From positions 88,638 to 152,637 of the forward strand of contig CAYMII010000003.1 in the NCBI GenBank assembly GCA_964390565.1: 64,000 nt of DNA, given 5' to 3'. Every line of letters begins with the position of its first letter. Within the stretch, counting starts at the first letter, position 1. A program made the position numbers and the translations under genes. The notes under the pieces were generated by a model. The model had not been told where the DNA came from. It saw nothing but the letters and a program-made list of their open reading frames with translations, and did no database searches. Below are positions 32,870 through 42,626 of this stretch, piece after piece. The stretch comes from UBA8529 sp964390565. Its GTDB lineage: Bacteria > Bacteroidota > Bacteroidia > Bacteroidales > Tenuifilaceae.

Positions 32870-33676
32870 ATGGCAAAAGTTATTGCAATTGCTAACCAAA
32901 AGGGCGGAGTAGGTAAAACTACCACTGCTATTAACCTTGCAGCAAGTCTTGCTGTTCTTGAGAAAAAAGTATTACTAGTTGATGCTGACCCACAGGCAAA
33001 CGCCACTTCGGGGATTGGTTTCGATCTTAGAAACATCAAAACAAGCATTTACGAGTGCCTTGTTGAAGAGGTAAATCCAAAGGATATTATCCTCAACAGC
33101 GAGCTTAAGGGTTTAGACTTAATCCCATCAAATATTGATTTAGTTGGGGCTGAGATTGAAATGCTCAACCTTCCAAATCGCGAAAAGATGCTAAAGGGTG
33201 TTGTTGACAAGATTAAGGATGATTACGATTTTGTACTTATCGACTGCTCTCCATCACTTGGTTTAATAACGGTTAACGCGCTTAGCGCTGCCGATTCAGT
33301 GATGATCCCTGTTCAGTGCGAGTATTTTGCTCTAGAAGGATTAGGCAAACTTCTTAATACCATCAAAATAATTCAGGCAAGATTAAATACTGCTCTCGAA
33401 ATAGAAGGATTCCTTCTAACCATGTACGATGCACGCTTACGCTTATCGAATCAGGTTGTTGAAGAGGTTAAAAAACACTTCCAGCAAATGGTTTTCGAAA
33501 CCATTATTCAGCGTAACATCAAGCTAAGCGAGGCACCAAGCTACGGTAAGCCAGTTATTCTTTACGATGCAGTCTCGGCAGGTTCAACAAGTTATGTTAA
33601 CCTTGCACGTGAATTGCTTCAACGAAATAACATGACCAAGGTTGATGCTAAAGAGAAACAGATAAGTGAGAAATAA
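32870..33676 (+). CDS. parA: Chromosome partitioning ATPase ParA (Soj)
   Basis: A 268-residue deviant Walker ATPase that drives chromosome origin segregation with ParB-parS. The deviant Walker A is IANQKGGVGKTTTAINLAA; the A' motif VLLVDADPQANAT and Walker B YDFVLIDCSPSLGLIT follow, with PVQCEYFALEGL. The short N-terminus is typical of chromosomal Soj rather than plasmid ParA. parB follows 27 bases later. Confidence 0.95.
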   Translation: MAKVIAIANQKGGVGKTTTAINLAASLAVLEKKVLLVDADPQANATSGIGFDLRNIKTSIYECLVEEVNPKDIILNSELKGLDLIPSNIDLVGAEIEMLNLPNREKMLKGVVDKIKDDYDFVLIDCSPSLGLITVNALSAADSVMIPVQCEYFALEGLGKLLNTIKIIQARLNTALEIEGFLLTMYDARLRLSNQVVEEVKKHFQQMVFETIIQRNIKLSEAPSYGKPVILYDAVSAGSTSYVNLARELLQRNNMTKVDAKEKQISEK

Positions 33677-33703
33677 TATTTGCTTTTAGGAAATAATTAG
33701 GAT

Positions 33704-34600
33704 ATGACTAAAAAAATGGCCTTAGGGCGTGGACTTGGAGCCCTTATCGATGAGGCTAGCGATCCAACAAGGCACGAAGTAGTAGATCACAGGAAAACCA
33801 GCGAGCTGGTTAATGAGATAGATATCGAAACGATTGATGCGAACCCCTATCAACCTCGCACAAAATTTGATGAAGAAGCTCTTAACGAGCTAGCAGAATC
33901 GATAAAACGCTTGGGCATAATTCAGCCAATCACCGTTCGCGCTAACGATAATAGATACCAACTAATCTCTGGCGAGCGTCGATTACGTGCAGCGAAACTT
34001 GCTGGGCTAAAAACAATCCCTGCTTATATTCGCACGGCAAATGATCAGGGTTTGCTTGAAATGGCACTTGTTGAGAATATTCAACGTGAGGATCTCGATT
34101 CAATTGAGGTTGCCATCAGCTATCAACGTCTTATCGATGAGTGTAACCTAACCCAAGAAACTTTAGCCGACAGGGTTGGTAAAAAACGCGCTACAGTAGG
34201 TAACTACTTGCGTCTACTTAAACTTCCTGCTGAAATTCAGCATGGATTGCGCCAACAGCATCTTTCAATGGGTCATGCAAGAGCCTTAATTACCATTGAC
34301 GATCCAATTGCTCAGCTAAAACTTTATAGGGCAATTATTGATAAAGACCTTTCGGTTCGTAAAGCCGAGGAGGAGGTTAGAGCAATCCAAGAAAAGCATC
34401 CTGAGAAATCGCAGAAATTAAAGAACAATCGCGACTTACCCCATACCGAGTCACAGCTGAAGGATCATCTAATCAACAAATTAGGATGGGCTGCCGATAT
34501 CAAAACGGGCACAAAAGGCGATGGTAAAATTGTAATTTCGTACCATAACGAGCTTGAACTACAAGAGATTATTAAGAAATTTAACAGTTTGGAGGGATAA
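33704..34600 (+). CDS. parB: Chromosome partitioning protein ParB
   Basis: A 298-residue CTPase/DNA-binding protein that loads on parS and recruits condensin. The N-terminal GRGLGALIDE is followed by the CTP-binding NPYQPRTKFDEEALNELAESIKRLGIIQPI, GERRLRAAKLAG and MALVENIQREDLDSIEVAISYQ. The parS-binding helix-turn-helix (LTQETLADRVGKKRATVGNYLRLL) and a C-terminal dimerisation region follow. Cotranscribed with parA. Confidence 0.95.
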   Translation: MTKKMALGRGLGALIDEASDPTRHEVVDHRKTSELVNEIDIETIDANPYQPRTKFDEEALNELAESIKRLGIIQPITVRANDNRYQLISGERRLRAAKLAGLKTIPAYIRTANDQGLLEMALVENIQREDLDSIEVAISYQRLIDECNLTQETLADRVGKKRATVGNYLRLLKLPAEIQHGLRQQHLSMGHARALITIDDPIAQLKLYRAIIDKDLSVRKAEEEVRAIQEKHPEKSQKLKNNRDLPHTESQLKDHLINKLGWAADIKTGTKGDGKIVISYHNELELQEIIKKFNSLEG

Positions 34601-34643
34601 CAATTCCTCCTTTTCTTCGTTTTCTCCTAAAACTAGAAAAACG

Positions 34644-35534
34644 TTGAGGGTATCCTTTTCATCACATATTCGAAAGACATTTGTTGTAGGAATGGTATTA
34701 TTGCTAATACCATTTCTCTCTTTTAGTCAATTGGCTAAAAATAAACCATCAAAGCATTTTTTCGATAGCCTAAAAACCAAGCATTTATGGCTTGGATCGC
34801 AAATTCTTCCTGGATTTGGCCAGATATACAACAAACAATACGGGAAGGCTGCTGTTTTATATGCTGGCATGGGAAGCATGCTATATATGGGTATAAAGAA
34901 AAATAGCACATACAAGAGTTATCTCTCTGATTATAACAATCTTTTATCAACATCTACCGAAACGGAATTAAATTATTATAAAAAGAGATATCTGTTTGAA
35001 AAAAGAAGCCGTAATCTTTACATAGCTGGTGCTAGTGCATTTTACATTGCCAGTGTTATTGATGCGCTTCTCGTTTATAATAAGGACCAACACTCCCCTG
35101 CAACTGCCACAATTCTCTCGACTGTTCTTCCCGGAGCAGGGCAAGTATATAACAAGAAAGCATGGAAAGTTCCTGTTATTTATGGTGGGTTAAGTACCAT
35201 GATTTTTATTATTGATTGGAATAATAGAGGTTATGTCAAAATGAAAAGAGCCATTAGGCAGTACCCTAATGATGAGTTTAATGGGCTAAGAACGGAGGAA
35301 GAATTGAAACTTTACAGAGACATATATCGCAAGAACAGGGACTTAGCTTTTGCGGGATTGATTGGAGTTTACGCTCTAAATATCATTGATGCCAACGTTG
35401 ATGCACACTTTTTCGATTGGAATGTGAACGACGATCTATCATTTCGTGTTGAACCAACCATAATAAATAATAACTTTGCGTCAACAAACTACACTTTACC
35501 TGCGTTTGGTCTTAGTTGTTCGTTTAATTTTTAA
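34644..35534 (+). CDS. DUF5683 membrane/exported protein
   Basis: About 296 residues of a DUF5683-family protein, Bacteroidota-specific and of unknown function. The start is ambiguous: the TTG at 34644 gives a normal signal peptide (MRVSFSSHIRKTFVVGMVLLLIPFLSFSQ) and lies after the parB stop; ATG 34692 would leave a very short one, and a frame extending to 34554 would overlap parB. Two copies of a motif recur, LGSQILPGFGQIYNKQYGKAAVLYAG and LSTVLPGAGQVYNKKAWKVPVIYGG, each before hydrophobic segments. It is usually found next to parB and an MltD-like gene, as here. Confidence 0.78.
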   Translation: MRVSFSSHIRKTFVVGMVLLLIPFLSFSQLAKNKPSKHFFDSLKTKHLWLGSQILPGFGQIYNKQYGKAAVLYAGMGSMLYMGIKKNSTYKSYLSDYNNLLSTSTETELNYYKKRYLFEKRSRNLYIAGASAFYIASVIDALLVYNKDQHSPATATILSTVLPGAGQVYNKKAWKVPVIYGGLSTMIFIIDWNNRGYVKMKRAIRQYPNDEFNGLRTEEELKLYRDIYRKNRDLAFAGLIGVYALNIIDANVDAHFFDWNVNDDLSFRVEPTIINNNFASTNYTLPAFGLSCSFNF

Positions 35535-35543
35535 ATATTAAAG

Positions 35544-37049
35544 ATGAAAAAGTTTACAATCTACACATTTGCCATATTTCTTTCCTTAGCTGTTAATTCT
35601 GTTATTGCACAAGTTACAAAACCTGCTATAAAGGACTCGACACTGGAAAGGATAGGCCTGTCATCCGATTTCAACAACAATCTGGATAGCCTTTTGAATC
35701 TTTGGTATGTACAACAATCAATTGACTCGGGAAACCTTATTCCTAATGGTATTGAGTTAGATAGCACAATGCCAATTGTTAACCTTCCTGACTCGATCTA
35801 TACAAAACGCCTTGCAAAAATAAACTCTCTAATAGATCTACCTTACAACAGCATTGTTAAGAGCTACATCTCGATGTACACTCAAAACAAGAAAGAGCTT
35901 GTGGGAGTGATGATTGGCCTTTCCGATTACTATTTCCCAATATTTGAGGAGATTTTAGATCAATATCAACTTCCACAAGAGTTCAGGTTTTTACCAATAA
36001 TCGAATCTGCGCTCAACCCACGTGCAGTATCACGTGTTGGGGCAACTGGCCTTTGGCAGTTCATGTACGGAACGGGCAGAATGTATAAGCTAACCATCAA
36101 CTCATACGTTGATGAGCGTCGTGATCCAATTGCAGCATCGCATGCTGCTGCACGTTTCATAAAAGATTTATACTCAATTTATAAAGATTGGACACTTGTA
36201 ATTGCAGCTTACAATTGCGGTCCAGGCAATGTGAATAAAGCCATTCGTCGTGCAGGAGGCAAAAAGAATTACTGGGATATTTACTATTATCTCCCTCGTG
36301 AAACTAGAGGATATGTTCCTGCCTTTATTGCAGCAAACTACGCATATTACTATCATAAAGAGCACAATATCAAACCACAACCAATCAATATTCCGTTAAC
36401 GTCCGATACCATTATGGTAAATCAATTACTGCACCTACAGCAAGTATCGGAAGTTATTGGTGTTCCAATTAACCTTTTACGCGATCTCAACCCTCAATAT
36501 AAACAAGATGTTATCCCTGCAAGAGAAAGAGCGTTAACGCTTAAACTTCCTGCTGATGCGGTAGGTCCATTCATCGATAAGGAAAAAGAGATATATTCAT
36601 ATAAGGATAGCGTATACTTTAACCGTAAGAATAGCATAAATCCTATAAAATACACCTCTTCATATCAATATGATGTTCCTGCTGGGAGCGTTAGGTACGA
36701 TTATCGCGTTCAATCGGGTGATGTGCTTGGCACCATAGCTGAAAGATACGGCGTTACTGCTTCGCAACTTCGCTCATGGAACAACCTATATAGCAATATG
36801 ATTAGGGTTAATCAGAAATTGGCAATTTACGTTTCTCAACGTATGGCTATTCAGCTTGGAATCATCACCCCTACAAAACCTAAAGTTGAAGCGGGTTATA
36901 TTGTGTATACCGTTAAACAAGGGGACACCCTTTGGACAATTGCCAAACAGTATCCTGGCGTTACAGGTGATGAGATTATGAAAGTTAACAACCTCAAAAC
37001 CGATAGGGTTTACCCAGGGCAGACCTTAAAGATAAAAGCCAAAAGCTAA
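35544..37049 (+). CDS. Membrane-bound lytic transglycosylase D-like protein with two LysM domains
   Basis: A 501-residue exported murein hydrolase. Signal peptide (MKKFTIYTFAIFLSLAVNSVIA), then an SLT domain at about 140-280 with the catalytic Glu in RFLPIIESALNPRAVSRVGATGLWQFM and the YNCGPGNVNKAI motif. Two LysM peptidoglycan-binding domains follow near 395-440 (YRVQSGDVLGTIAERYGVTASQLRSWN) and 455-500 (YTVKQGDTLWTIAKQYPGVTGDEIMKVN). It cleaves glycan strands to leave anhydro-MurNAc. Nine bases after the DUF5683 gene, so cotranscribed. O-acetylation genes follow downstream. Confidence 0.93.
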   Translation: MKKFTIYTFAIFLSLAVNSVIAQVTKPAIKDSTLERIGLSSDFNNNLDSLLNLWYVQQSIDSGNLIPNGIELDSTMPIVNLPDSIYTKRLAKINSLIDLPYNSIVKSYISMYTQNKKELVGVMIGLSDYYFPIFEEILDQYQLPQEFRFLPIIESALNPRAVSRVGATGLWQFMYGTGRMYKLTINSYVDERRDPIAASHAAARFIKDLYSIYKDWTLVIAAYNCGPGNVNKAIRRAGGKKNYWDIYYYLPRETRGYVPAFIAANYAYYYHKEHNIKPQPINIPLTSDTIMVNQLLHLQQVSEVIGVPINLLRDLNPQYKQDVIPARERALTLKLPADAVGPFIDKEKEIYSYKDSVYFNRKNSINPIKYTSSYQYDVPAGSVRYDYRVQSGDVLGTIAERYGVTASQLRSWNNLYSNMIRVNQKLAIYVSQRMAIQLGIITPTKPKVEAGYIVYTVKQGDTLWTIAKQYPGVTGDEIMKVNNLKTDRVYPGQTLKIKAKS

Positions 37050-37130
37050 ACTAGAGTTTTATTGCCCCATAGGGTTTTATCAAAATCTTTTTACCTTTAG
37101 GGTTAGAAGTAACCATTCACATCCCGATAC

Positions 37131-38669
37131 ATGGTAAAACCCTACAAAACGCTTTTAATACTTCTACTTCTCATCGTAATTGTTTTATTACCTGCCCTCT
37201 TTTTTCCAAAAAATGGGATTAAGGTTGGAACCGTAACGCTTCGTTACCCCAATATCAATGATCTTTTAGGAATTGACTCATCAAATAATGAAACCAATCT
37301 CATTCCCGAAATTGCTTTTCTTGATAAAAGAGTTGATAGCTCTTTTAACGCAAACCTTTTACCAGTAAAGAATTGGGAGTTTTCACTTATTACCGACACT
37401 ATACCTAAAAATGATACAACATCAACTGTTGATTCATTAAAAGCATTTACCGCCGACTACCTAAAGAGCAAAATAAATAGGCTAGAGTTTGCCGATAGTA
37501 TGAATAAATCGCTGAACTCCTTTTTTGATGCTTTAAAGAACAAGCAATACAACAAAAAGGCAATAAGGATTCTTCACTACGGCGATTCACAGATTGAGGG
37601 CGATCGGATTACATCTTACTTCAGATCAAGATTGCAAACAAAATTTGGTGGTGGTGGTGTTGGACTAGTTCACGCTCTGCCTCAAAACAGCGAAACAGCA
37701 ACTCTTCTTCAAACAACATCATCAAACTGGGAGAAAACAACACTTGCCGATCACGATAAAGCAAACGCAGGGATTAACCGATATGGTGTACTTGGTGGCT
37801 TCTCATCATTTACGTCTAACAAAACCCTTTTTTCAAAAGGGACAAACGAGGCTTGGATAAAATTTAAGCGAATTGGAGGTGTAAACCGCACAGCCCGACG
37901 TTTTGATAGAATCCGAATTTTTTATGGGTTCAACCCAAAACCATTTATGGTTGAACTGTTCTCCGATGGTGTAACAAACGATGCCGAACTTATTCCAAAC
38001 ACCAATAAGCTGGCAACCGTTTCGTGGGAAATTAAGCAAAGTACAAATCAGTTTGACATCAACTTCAGGGGCGATGGCAGCCCTCTTGTTTACGGCATAT
38101 CGCTCGAAACGGAAAAGGGAATTGTAGTTGATAATATCCCATTACGAGGTAGTTCTGGCATCGATTTTACAAAAACCGACATGGGTTTTATGACCGATAT
38201 GCTTCGAATGCTCAACGCAAAGCTCATCATTCTTCAGTTTGGAGTTAACGTTGTTCCTCGAATTGTTGATAGCTACAAATACTATCAAGTTCAATTTTAT
38301 AATCAGATAAAAGCATTGCAAGTGGCTTTGCCTGAGGCATCAATAATAATGATTGGCGTTTCGGATGTTGCACGTAAAGAGGGATTAAGGTACACATCAT
38401 ACCCAAATATTGAAATGATTCGCGATGCCCAGAAGCAAGCTGCTTTCAAAGCGGGGATACCTTTCTGGGATTGCTATAAAGCCATGGGAGGCAAAAACTC
38501 AATGGCTGCATGGCAAACAGCAAACCCTCCTCTAGCCAATAAGGATTTCATCCATTTTACATATCGAGGGGCAAATTTGATTGCCGAGATGTTTTATGCT
38601 GCTCTGATTTCGGAGTATGAGCGATACCTTGAAAATGAGGAAATACAAAAAAAGACAAAAGTAGAATGA
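37131..38669 (+). CDS. Membrane-anchored SGNH/GDSL-like esterase or acetyltransferase
   Basis: A 512-residue protein with one N-terminal transmembrane helix (KTLLILLLLIVIVLLPALFF) and a large periplasmic part. The SGNH block I is IRILHYGDSQIEGDRIT (Ser nucleophile near residue 150). A central beta domain (about 220-330) separates it from the second half of the SGNH fold (LIILQFGVNVVP, IIMIGVSDVARKEG) and the catalytic DxxH, KDFIHFTYRGANLIAEMF. Its last 4 bases overlap the following MBOAT gene, so the two act together: MBOAT carries acetyl across the membrane and this protein probably transfers it to a periplasmic polymer, as PatB or AlgJ/X-type proteins do. Confidence 0.82.
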   Translation: MVKPYKTLLILLLLIVIVLLPALFFPKNGIKVGTVTLRYPNINDLLGIDSSNNETNLIPEIAFLDKRVDSSFNANLLPVKNWEFSLITDTIPKNDTTSTVDSLKAFTADYLKSKINRLEFADSMNKSLNSFFDALKNKQYNKKAIRILHYGDSQIEGDRITSYFRSRLQTKFGGGGVGLVHALPQNSETATLLQTTSSNWEKTTLADHDKANAGINRYGVLGGFSSFTSNKTLFSKGTNEAWIKFKRIGGVNRTARRFDRIRIFYGFNPKPFMVELFSDGVTNDAELIPNTNKLATVSWEIKQSTNQFDINFRGDGSPLVYGISLETEKGIVVDNIPLRGSSGIDFTKTDMGFMTDMLRMLNAKLIILQFGVNVVPRIVDSYKYYQVQFYNQIKALQVALPEASIIMIGVSDVARKEGLRYTSYPNIEMIRDAQKQAAFKAGIPFWDCYKAMGGKNSMAAWQTANPPLANKDFIHFTYRGANLIAEMFYAALISEYERYLENEEIQKKTKVE

Positions 38670-40195
38670 TAGATATTTGGCACTATATAGTAAAGATTTT
38701 CACTTATGAGGAGAGCTCGCCCATCATATTTACAGTGGCCTCGTTCTGGGTGTTCTTTACGATACTGCTAATGGGTTATTCCTTCGTTTACAAAAAACCG
38801 CACCTACGAACGATTTATCTTTTACTTTTCAGCTTCTTTTTCTACTATAAATCGAGCGGATTATTCTTTGCACTGCTAATATTTGCAACGTTCTGCGACT
38901 ATACAACGGGGATTTTAATTCCAATATCATCAAGAAAATGGGTACGGAAACTACTTGTGGGCATCAGCATCAGTTTAAACCTTGGAGTGCTATCATATTT
39001 TAAGTATGCATACTTCTACATAACCTCTGTAAATAGTCTGTTCGGGACAAACTTTGAGGTTGTGAATTACCTTTCGCTTTGGACAAACCAATTTTTCAAT
39101 GGTCATTTCGATAGTACAACAATACTCCTTCCCGTTGGGATATCGTTCTACACCTTCCAAACCATCAGCTATACCGTTGATATATATAGAGGAAAACTTA
39201 AGCCTATAACAAACATCCTCGACTTTGGTTTTTACGTTTCGTTCTTCCCTCAGCTAGTTGCAGGGCCAATAGTTCGAGCGGCAGAGTTTATACCTCAAAT
39301 CTACAGGAAATACAGCCTTTCGTGGCAGGAGTTTAACCATGCATATTTCCTAATCCTTAACGGGTTAATCAAGAAGATGCTTATCTCCGATTATATCTCT
39401 ATAAACTTTGTTGATAGGGTATTCGATAGTCCAACCAGCTATTCGGGATTTGAGAATCTGATGGCAACGTATGGCTATGCTCTCCAAATCTACTGCGACT
39501 TTTCGGGCTATACGGATATTGCCATCGGGGTTGCGCTATTGTTAGGGTTTAGACTGCCTATAAACTTTAACTCCCCTTATAAGGCAGTAAATATAACCGA
39601 TTTCTGGCGACGTTGGCACATATCGCTTTCAACTTGGTTGAGAGATTATCTCTATATACCTCTTGGTGGAAATAGAAAAGGAAAGTTTCGTGCCAATATC
39701 AACTTGATGATTACTATGCTACTCGGTGGATTGTGGCATGGAGCGAATATCAGATTTGTAATATGGGGAGGAATACATGGAGTTTCATTAGTGATTCATA
39801 AACTCTGGACAAGAATTTTTAAAACGCCGAAACTCAACCCTTCAACCTGGAAAACCTTAATGGCAGGGTTTATCACCTTTAATGTTGTCTGTTTATCGTG
39901 GATATTCTTCCGTTCATCAAGTATCGATAAGGCAATGGAGATGATCTCGCAAATGGTTAACCGCTTTGGGGCTAGCTCAATATTATCTAACATCACAAGC
40001 CAATATAATATCTACGGACTAATAATTATTGGCTTTACAATCCATTGGCTACCCTTATCATTTAAAGAGGGATACAGAGGTTATTTCATTAAATCAAATT
40101 TGATGCTTAAGATAGTGGCTACCCTGCTTATCGTTTTTATCATTTACCAGTTTAAATCATCGGAGATACAACCCTTTATTTATTTTAGATTCTAA
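38666..40195 (+). CDS. MBOAT-family O-acyltransferase
   Basis: A 509-residue multi-helix membrane O-acyltransferase of the AlgI/PatA/DltB group. Recognised motifs: LLPVGISFYTFQTISYTVDIYRG, FFPQLVAGPIVRA, DFSGYTDIAIGVA, and the catalytic-His region RRWHISLSTWLRDYLYIPLGG followed by LLGGLWHGANIRFVIWGG. It moves acetyl groups from the cytosol to the periplasm, with the SGNH protein translated just upstream (4-base overlap). The polymer could be peptidoglycan, because the operon next door has a lytic transglycosylase, or an exopolysaccharide. Confidence 0.92.
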   Translation: MIDIWHYIVKIFTYEESSPIIFTVASFWVFFTILLMGYSFVYKKPHLRTIYLLLFSFFFYYKSSGLFFALLIFATFCDYTTGILIPISSRKWVRKLLVGISISLNLGVLSYFKYAYFYITSVNSLFGTNFEVVNYLSLWTNQFFNGHFDSTTILLPVGISFYTFQTISYTVDIYRGKLKPITNILDFGFYVSFFPQLVAGPIVRAAEFIPQIYRKYSLSWQEFNHAYFLILNGLIKKMLISDYISINFVDRVFDSPTSYSGFENLMATYGYALQIYCDFSGYTDIAIGVALLLGFRLPINFNSPYKAVNITDFWRRWHISLSTWLRDYLYIPLGGNRKGKFRANINLMITMLLGGLWHGANIRFVIWGGIHGVSLVIHKLWTRIFKTPKLNPSTWKTLMAGFITFNVVCLSWIFFRSSSIDKAMEMISQMVNRFGASSILSNITSQYNIYGLIIIGFTIHWLPLSFKEGYRGYFIKSNLMLKIVATLLIVFIIYQFKSSEIQPFIYFRF

Positions 40196-40234
40196 TTATT
40201 CTTAATAACTTTCGTGACTCAAACAATTATTATC

Positions 40235-40804
40235 ATGCTAAAGCAAATCAAAATGTTTTCAATATTGCTAGTTGTGCTTTTATCCTTAAGTTGTAGCATA
40301 AACAAGCAACAAGTAAATAAAAACTATATAAATGCTGAACAAGTTGCTTTTGTTGAGTTTATCCAAACTCAAGATGGTAAGGTGATAAGTGGAGATGCTC
40401 CAAAAGGACGCCGAATTGATGGCCCAACATACCGCTTTGATACCGAAACAAAAAAACTTGAGATCATCCGGAAAGAGAACTTTTTACTCGATACTGTAAA
40501 GGTTATCCTTGGGAATGGTCGAATCCTAAAAGGTGCTGCGGGCACAGGCATTTCGATGCGAATAACCGCTATAGGAAAACTCCCCTACTCAATGTACGAT
40601 TTGACTATCAAAGAGGTAAATGCTGAAGGATTATCGATAAATTTTGATGGCAAGCCTGTTGTTATTAAAGAGGGCGAAAAATGGGAAACCACAACATCGA
40701 CAATTGACACCATAAAGATGAATATCCCAGCAATCATAAACTATACAACTACCTACTCAATAAAATATCATGGGTTGATTGATAAAAAGTCGATTACCCA
40801 GTAA
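40235..40804 (+). CDS. Lipoprotein of unknown function
   Basis: Start taken at ATG 40235; an in-frame GTG at 40214 is possible. The protein begins with a lipoprotein signal (MLKQIKMFSILLVVLLSLSC, lipidation Cys at residue 20). The remaining ~170 residues are unfamiliar: ITAIGKLPYSMYDLTIKEVNAEGLSINFDGKPVVIKEG resembles a beta-rich domain. It lies 39 bases after the MBOAT gene and shares a terminator with the convergent fumarase, so it may be part of the O-acetylation operon. Confidence 0.7.
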   Translation: MLKQIKMFSILLVVLLSLSCSINKQQVNKNYINAEQVAFVEFIQTQDGKVISGDAPKGRRIDGPTYRFDTETKKLEIIRKENFLLDTVKVILGNGRILKGAAGTGISMRITAIGKLPYSMYDLTIKEVNAEGLSINFDGKPVVIKEGEKWETTTSTIDTIKMNIPAIINYTTTYSIKYHGLIDKKSITQ

Positions 40805-40816
40805 ATTCAAAAAAGA

Positions 40817-40842
40817 AAAGGCTGCTTTTAGCAGCCTTTTTT
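40817..40842. terminator. Bidirectional intrinsic terminator
   Basis: AAAGGCTGC (40817-40825) pairs with GCAGCCTTT (40831-40839), with T runs on both strands; it ends the lipoprotein gene and the convergent fumarase gene. Confidence 0.88.
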
Positions 40843-40843
40843 A

Positions 40844-42466
40844 TTACTTGACTATTTGTTTATAGAAATCATTCCCTTTATCATCTATAAGTATAAACGC
40901 TGGGAAATTCTCAACCTCAATCTTATAAATTGCCTCCATACCCAATTCGGGATACTCTAGCAACTCTACTTTCTTGATATTCTCTTGGGCTAAGATCGCT
41001 GCAGGTCCGCCAATGCTTCCAAGATAGAAGCCACCATATTTCTTACATGCATCAGCAACCACTTGGCCCCTGTTGCCTTTGGCAATCATAATCATACTTC
41101 CGCCTTGCGACTGGAACAGATCAACATAAGAGTCCATTCGTCCTGCTGTAGTTGGACCAAATGAACCCGAAGCCATACCCGTTGGGGTTTTTGCTGGACC
41201 AGCATAATAGATAGGATGATCTTTAACATATTGGGGCAATGATTCACCTTTATCCAACCGTTCTTTTAGCTTAGCATGAGCAATATCCCGACCAACGATT
41301 ATTGTCCCATTCAATGCCAAGCGAGTGCCAACCGGATGTTTTGAAAGCTCAGCAAGAATCTCCTTCATTGGTTTGTTTAGGTTGATGTTTACTGCTCCAC
41401 CCTCATCGCTCTTTCTGTATTGCTCAGAAATAAATTGACCCGGATTAATCTCTAACCGCTCAACCCAAATACCATCTTTATTAATTTTTGCTTTGATATT
41501 CCTATCGGCGGCACACGAAACGCCTACTCCAATAGGGCATGATGCTCCGTGGCGTGGCAAACGAATAATTCTAACATCAATTGCAAAATACTTACCTCCA
41601 AATTGTGCACCAAGACCAATGCCTTTGGCAGCCTCGAGGATTCTCTTTTCTAACTCAACATCGCGGAATGCTTGACCACCATCATTACCCTGAGTTGGAA
41701 GATTATCGAGATACTTTGCTGTGGCAAGCTTTACTGTTTTAATACATGCCTCGGCAGATGTTCCACCAATTACAAATGCAACATGATAGGGAGGACAAGC
41801 AGCCGTACCCAATATCTTCATCTTTTCAACTAAATATTTCTCAAGGTTTTCGGGGTTAAGTAAAGCTTTTGTCTCCTGAAATAGCAATGTTTTATTAGCC
41901 GATCCACCTCCTTTTGCAATGAACAAAAACTCGTACTCATTGCCATTGGTGGCATAAATATCAATTTGTGCTGGCAGGTTTGTCCCCGAGTTCTTCTCCT
42001 TATACATATCCAACGGGATTGTTTGGGAATACCGAAGATTATCACCTGTATAGGTTTTGTAAACGCCCAACGATAAAGCCTCCTCGTCGTCAGCACTAGT
42101 CCAAACATTTTGCCCTTTTTTACCAATGATTATTGCTGTTCCAGTATCTTGACAGAAGGGAAGAATTCCCTTTGCCGATATTTCGGCATTACGAAGCATC
42201 ACTAGTGAAACGAACTTATCGTTTTTGCTTGCCTCGGGATCGTTCAAAACCTCTGCCATCTGCTTTAAATGCTCAGTTCTAAGCATGAATGAGCAATCGT
42301 GCATTGCCGTTTTCGCAATCATGGTTAACCCCTCTGGTTCTACTTTTAGAATCTCCTTCCCCTCAAACTGCGAAACCGAAACATAATCTTTAGTTAGAAG
42401 ATAGTAGTTCGTCTCATCTTTCCCAAGTGAGAAAGGCTTTTGATATTTAAAATCGGGTGCTGCCAT
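40844..42466 (-). CDS. Class I fumarate hydratase (Fe-S)
   Basis: A 540-residue oxygen-sensitive [4Fe-4S] fumarase interconverting fumarate and malate. The three cluster cysteines are seen in ILPFCQDTGTA, GTAACPPYHVAF and HGASCPIGVGVSC. The alpha-domain SANKTLLFQETKALL and the beta-domain RDIAHAKLKERLDKG, YYAGPAKTPTGMASGSFGPTTAGRMDSYVD are typical. Fused alpha and beta domains are normal for bacterial FumA/B. Such a class I enzyme fits an anaerobe. Minus-strand TATTTTTG (plus 42505-42512) lies 38 bases upstream. Confidence 0.95.
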   Translation of the reverse strand: MAAPDFKYQKPFSLGKDETNYYLLTKDYVSVSQFEGKEILKVEPEGLTMIAKTAMHDCSFMLRTEHLKQMAEVLNDPEASKNDKFVSLVMLRNAEISAKGILPFCQDTGTAIIIGKKGQNVWTSADDEEALSLGVYKTYTGDNLRYSQTIPLDMYKEKNSGTNLPAQIDIYATNGNEYEFLFIAKGGGSANKTLLFQETKALLNPENLEKYLVEKMKILGTAACPPYHVAFVIGGTSAEACIKTVKLATAKYLDNLPTQGNDGGQAFRDVELEKRILEAAKGIGLGAQFGGKYFAIDVRIIRLPRHGASCPIGVGVSCAADRNIKAKINKDGIWVERLEINPGQFISEQYRKSDEGGAVNINLNKPMKEILAELSKHPVGTRLALNGTIIVGRDIAHAKLKERLDKGESLPQYVKDHPIYYAGPAKTPTGMASGSFGPTTAGRMDSYVDLFQSQGGSMIMIAKGNRGQVVADACKKYGGFYLGSIGGPAAILAQENIKKVELLEYPELGMEAIYKIEVENFPAFILIDDKGNDFYKQIVK

Positions 42467-42504
42467 AGGGTTATTTGTTAGTGATTAATGTGTTGTTCAA
42501 ATAG

Positions 42505-42512
42505 CAAAAATA
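42505..42512 (-). promoter_or_regulatory. Possible fumarase -7 box
   Basis: Minus-strand TATTTTTG fits TAnnTTTG; no clear -33 box. Confidence 0.4.
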
Positions 42513-42545
42513 AATATCAAGTTTTTGAAATTAACTACATTGATG

Positions 42546-42626
42546 GCTTCGCTGTTCTTTGTGGCTTTGCGACTTAGTGGCAAAAAATTCCTGCCACAAA
42601 GACTCGAAGGCTCAAAGAGTTGGTGG
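42546..42626. repeat. Dispersed palindromic repeat, variant copy
   Basis: CTTTGTGGCTTTGCGACTTAG, then GTGGCA(A)n...TGCCAC and CACAAAGACTCGAAGGCTCAAAGAG: a longer imperfect palindrome around a GTGGCA/TGCCAC core. It lies between the fumarase and ArsC-like genes and is similar in theme to the elements at 15993 and 25948. Confidence 0.5.

Noticed and set aside
32473..37049. parS site near parAB
   Set aside because: No GTTTCACGTGAAAC-like palindrome found by eye; short CACGTG occurrences are half matches only.
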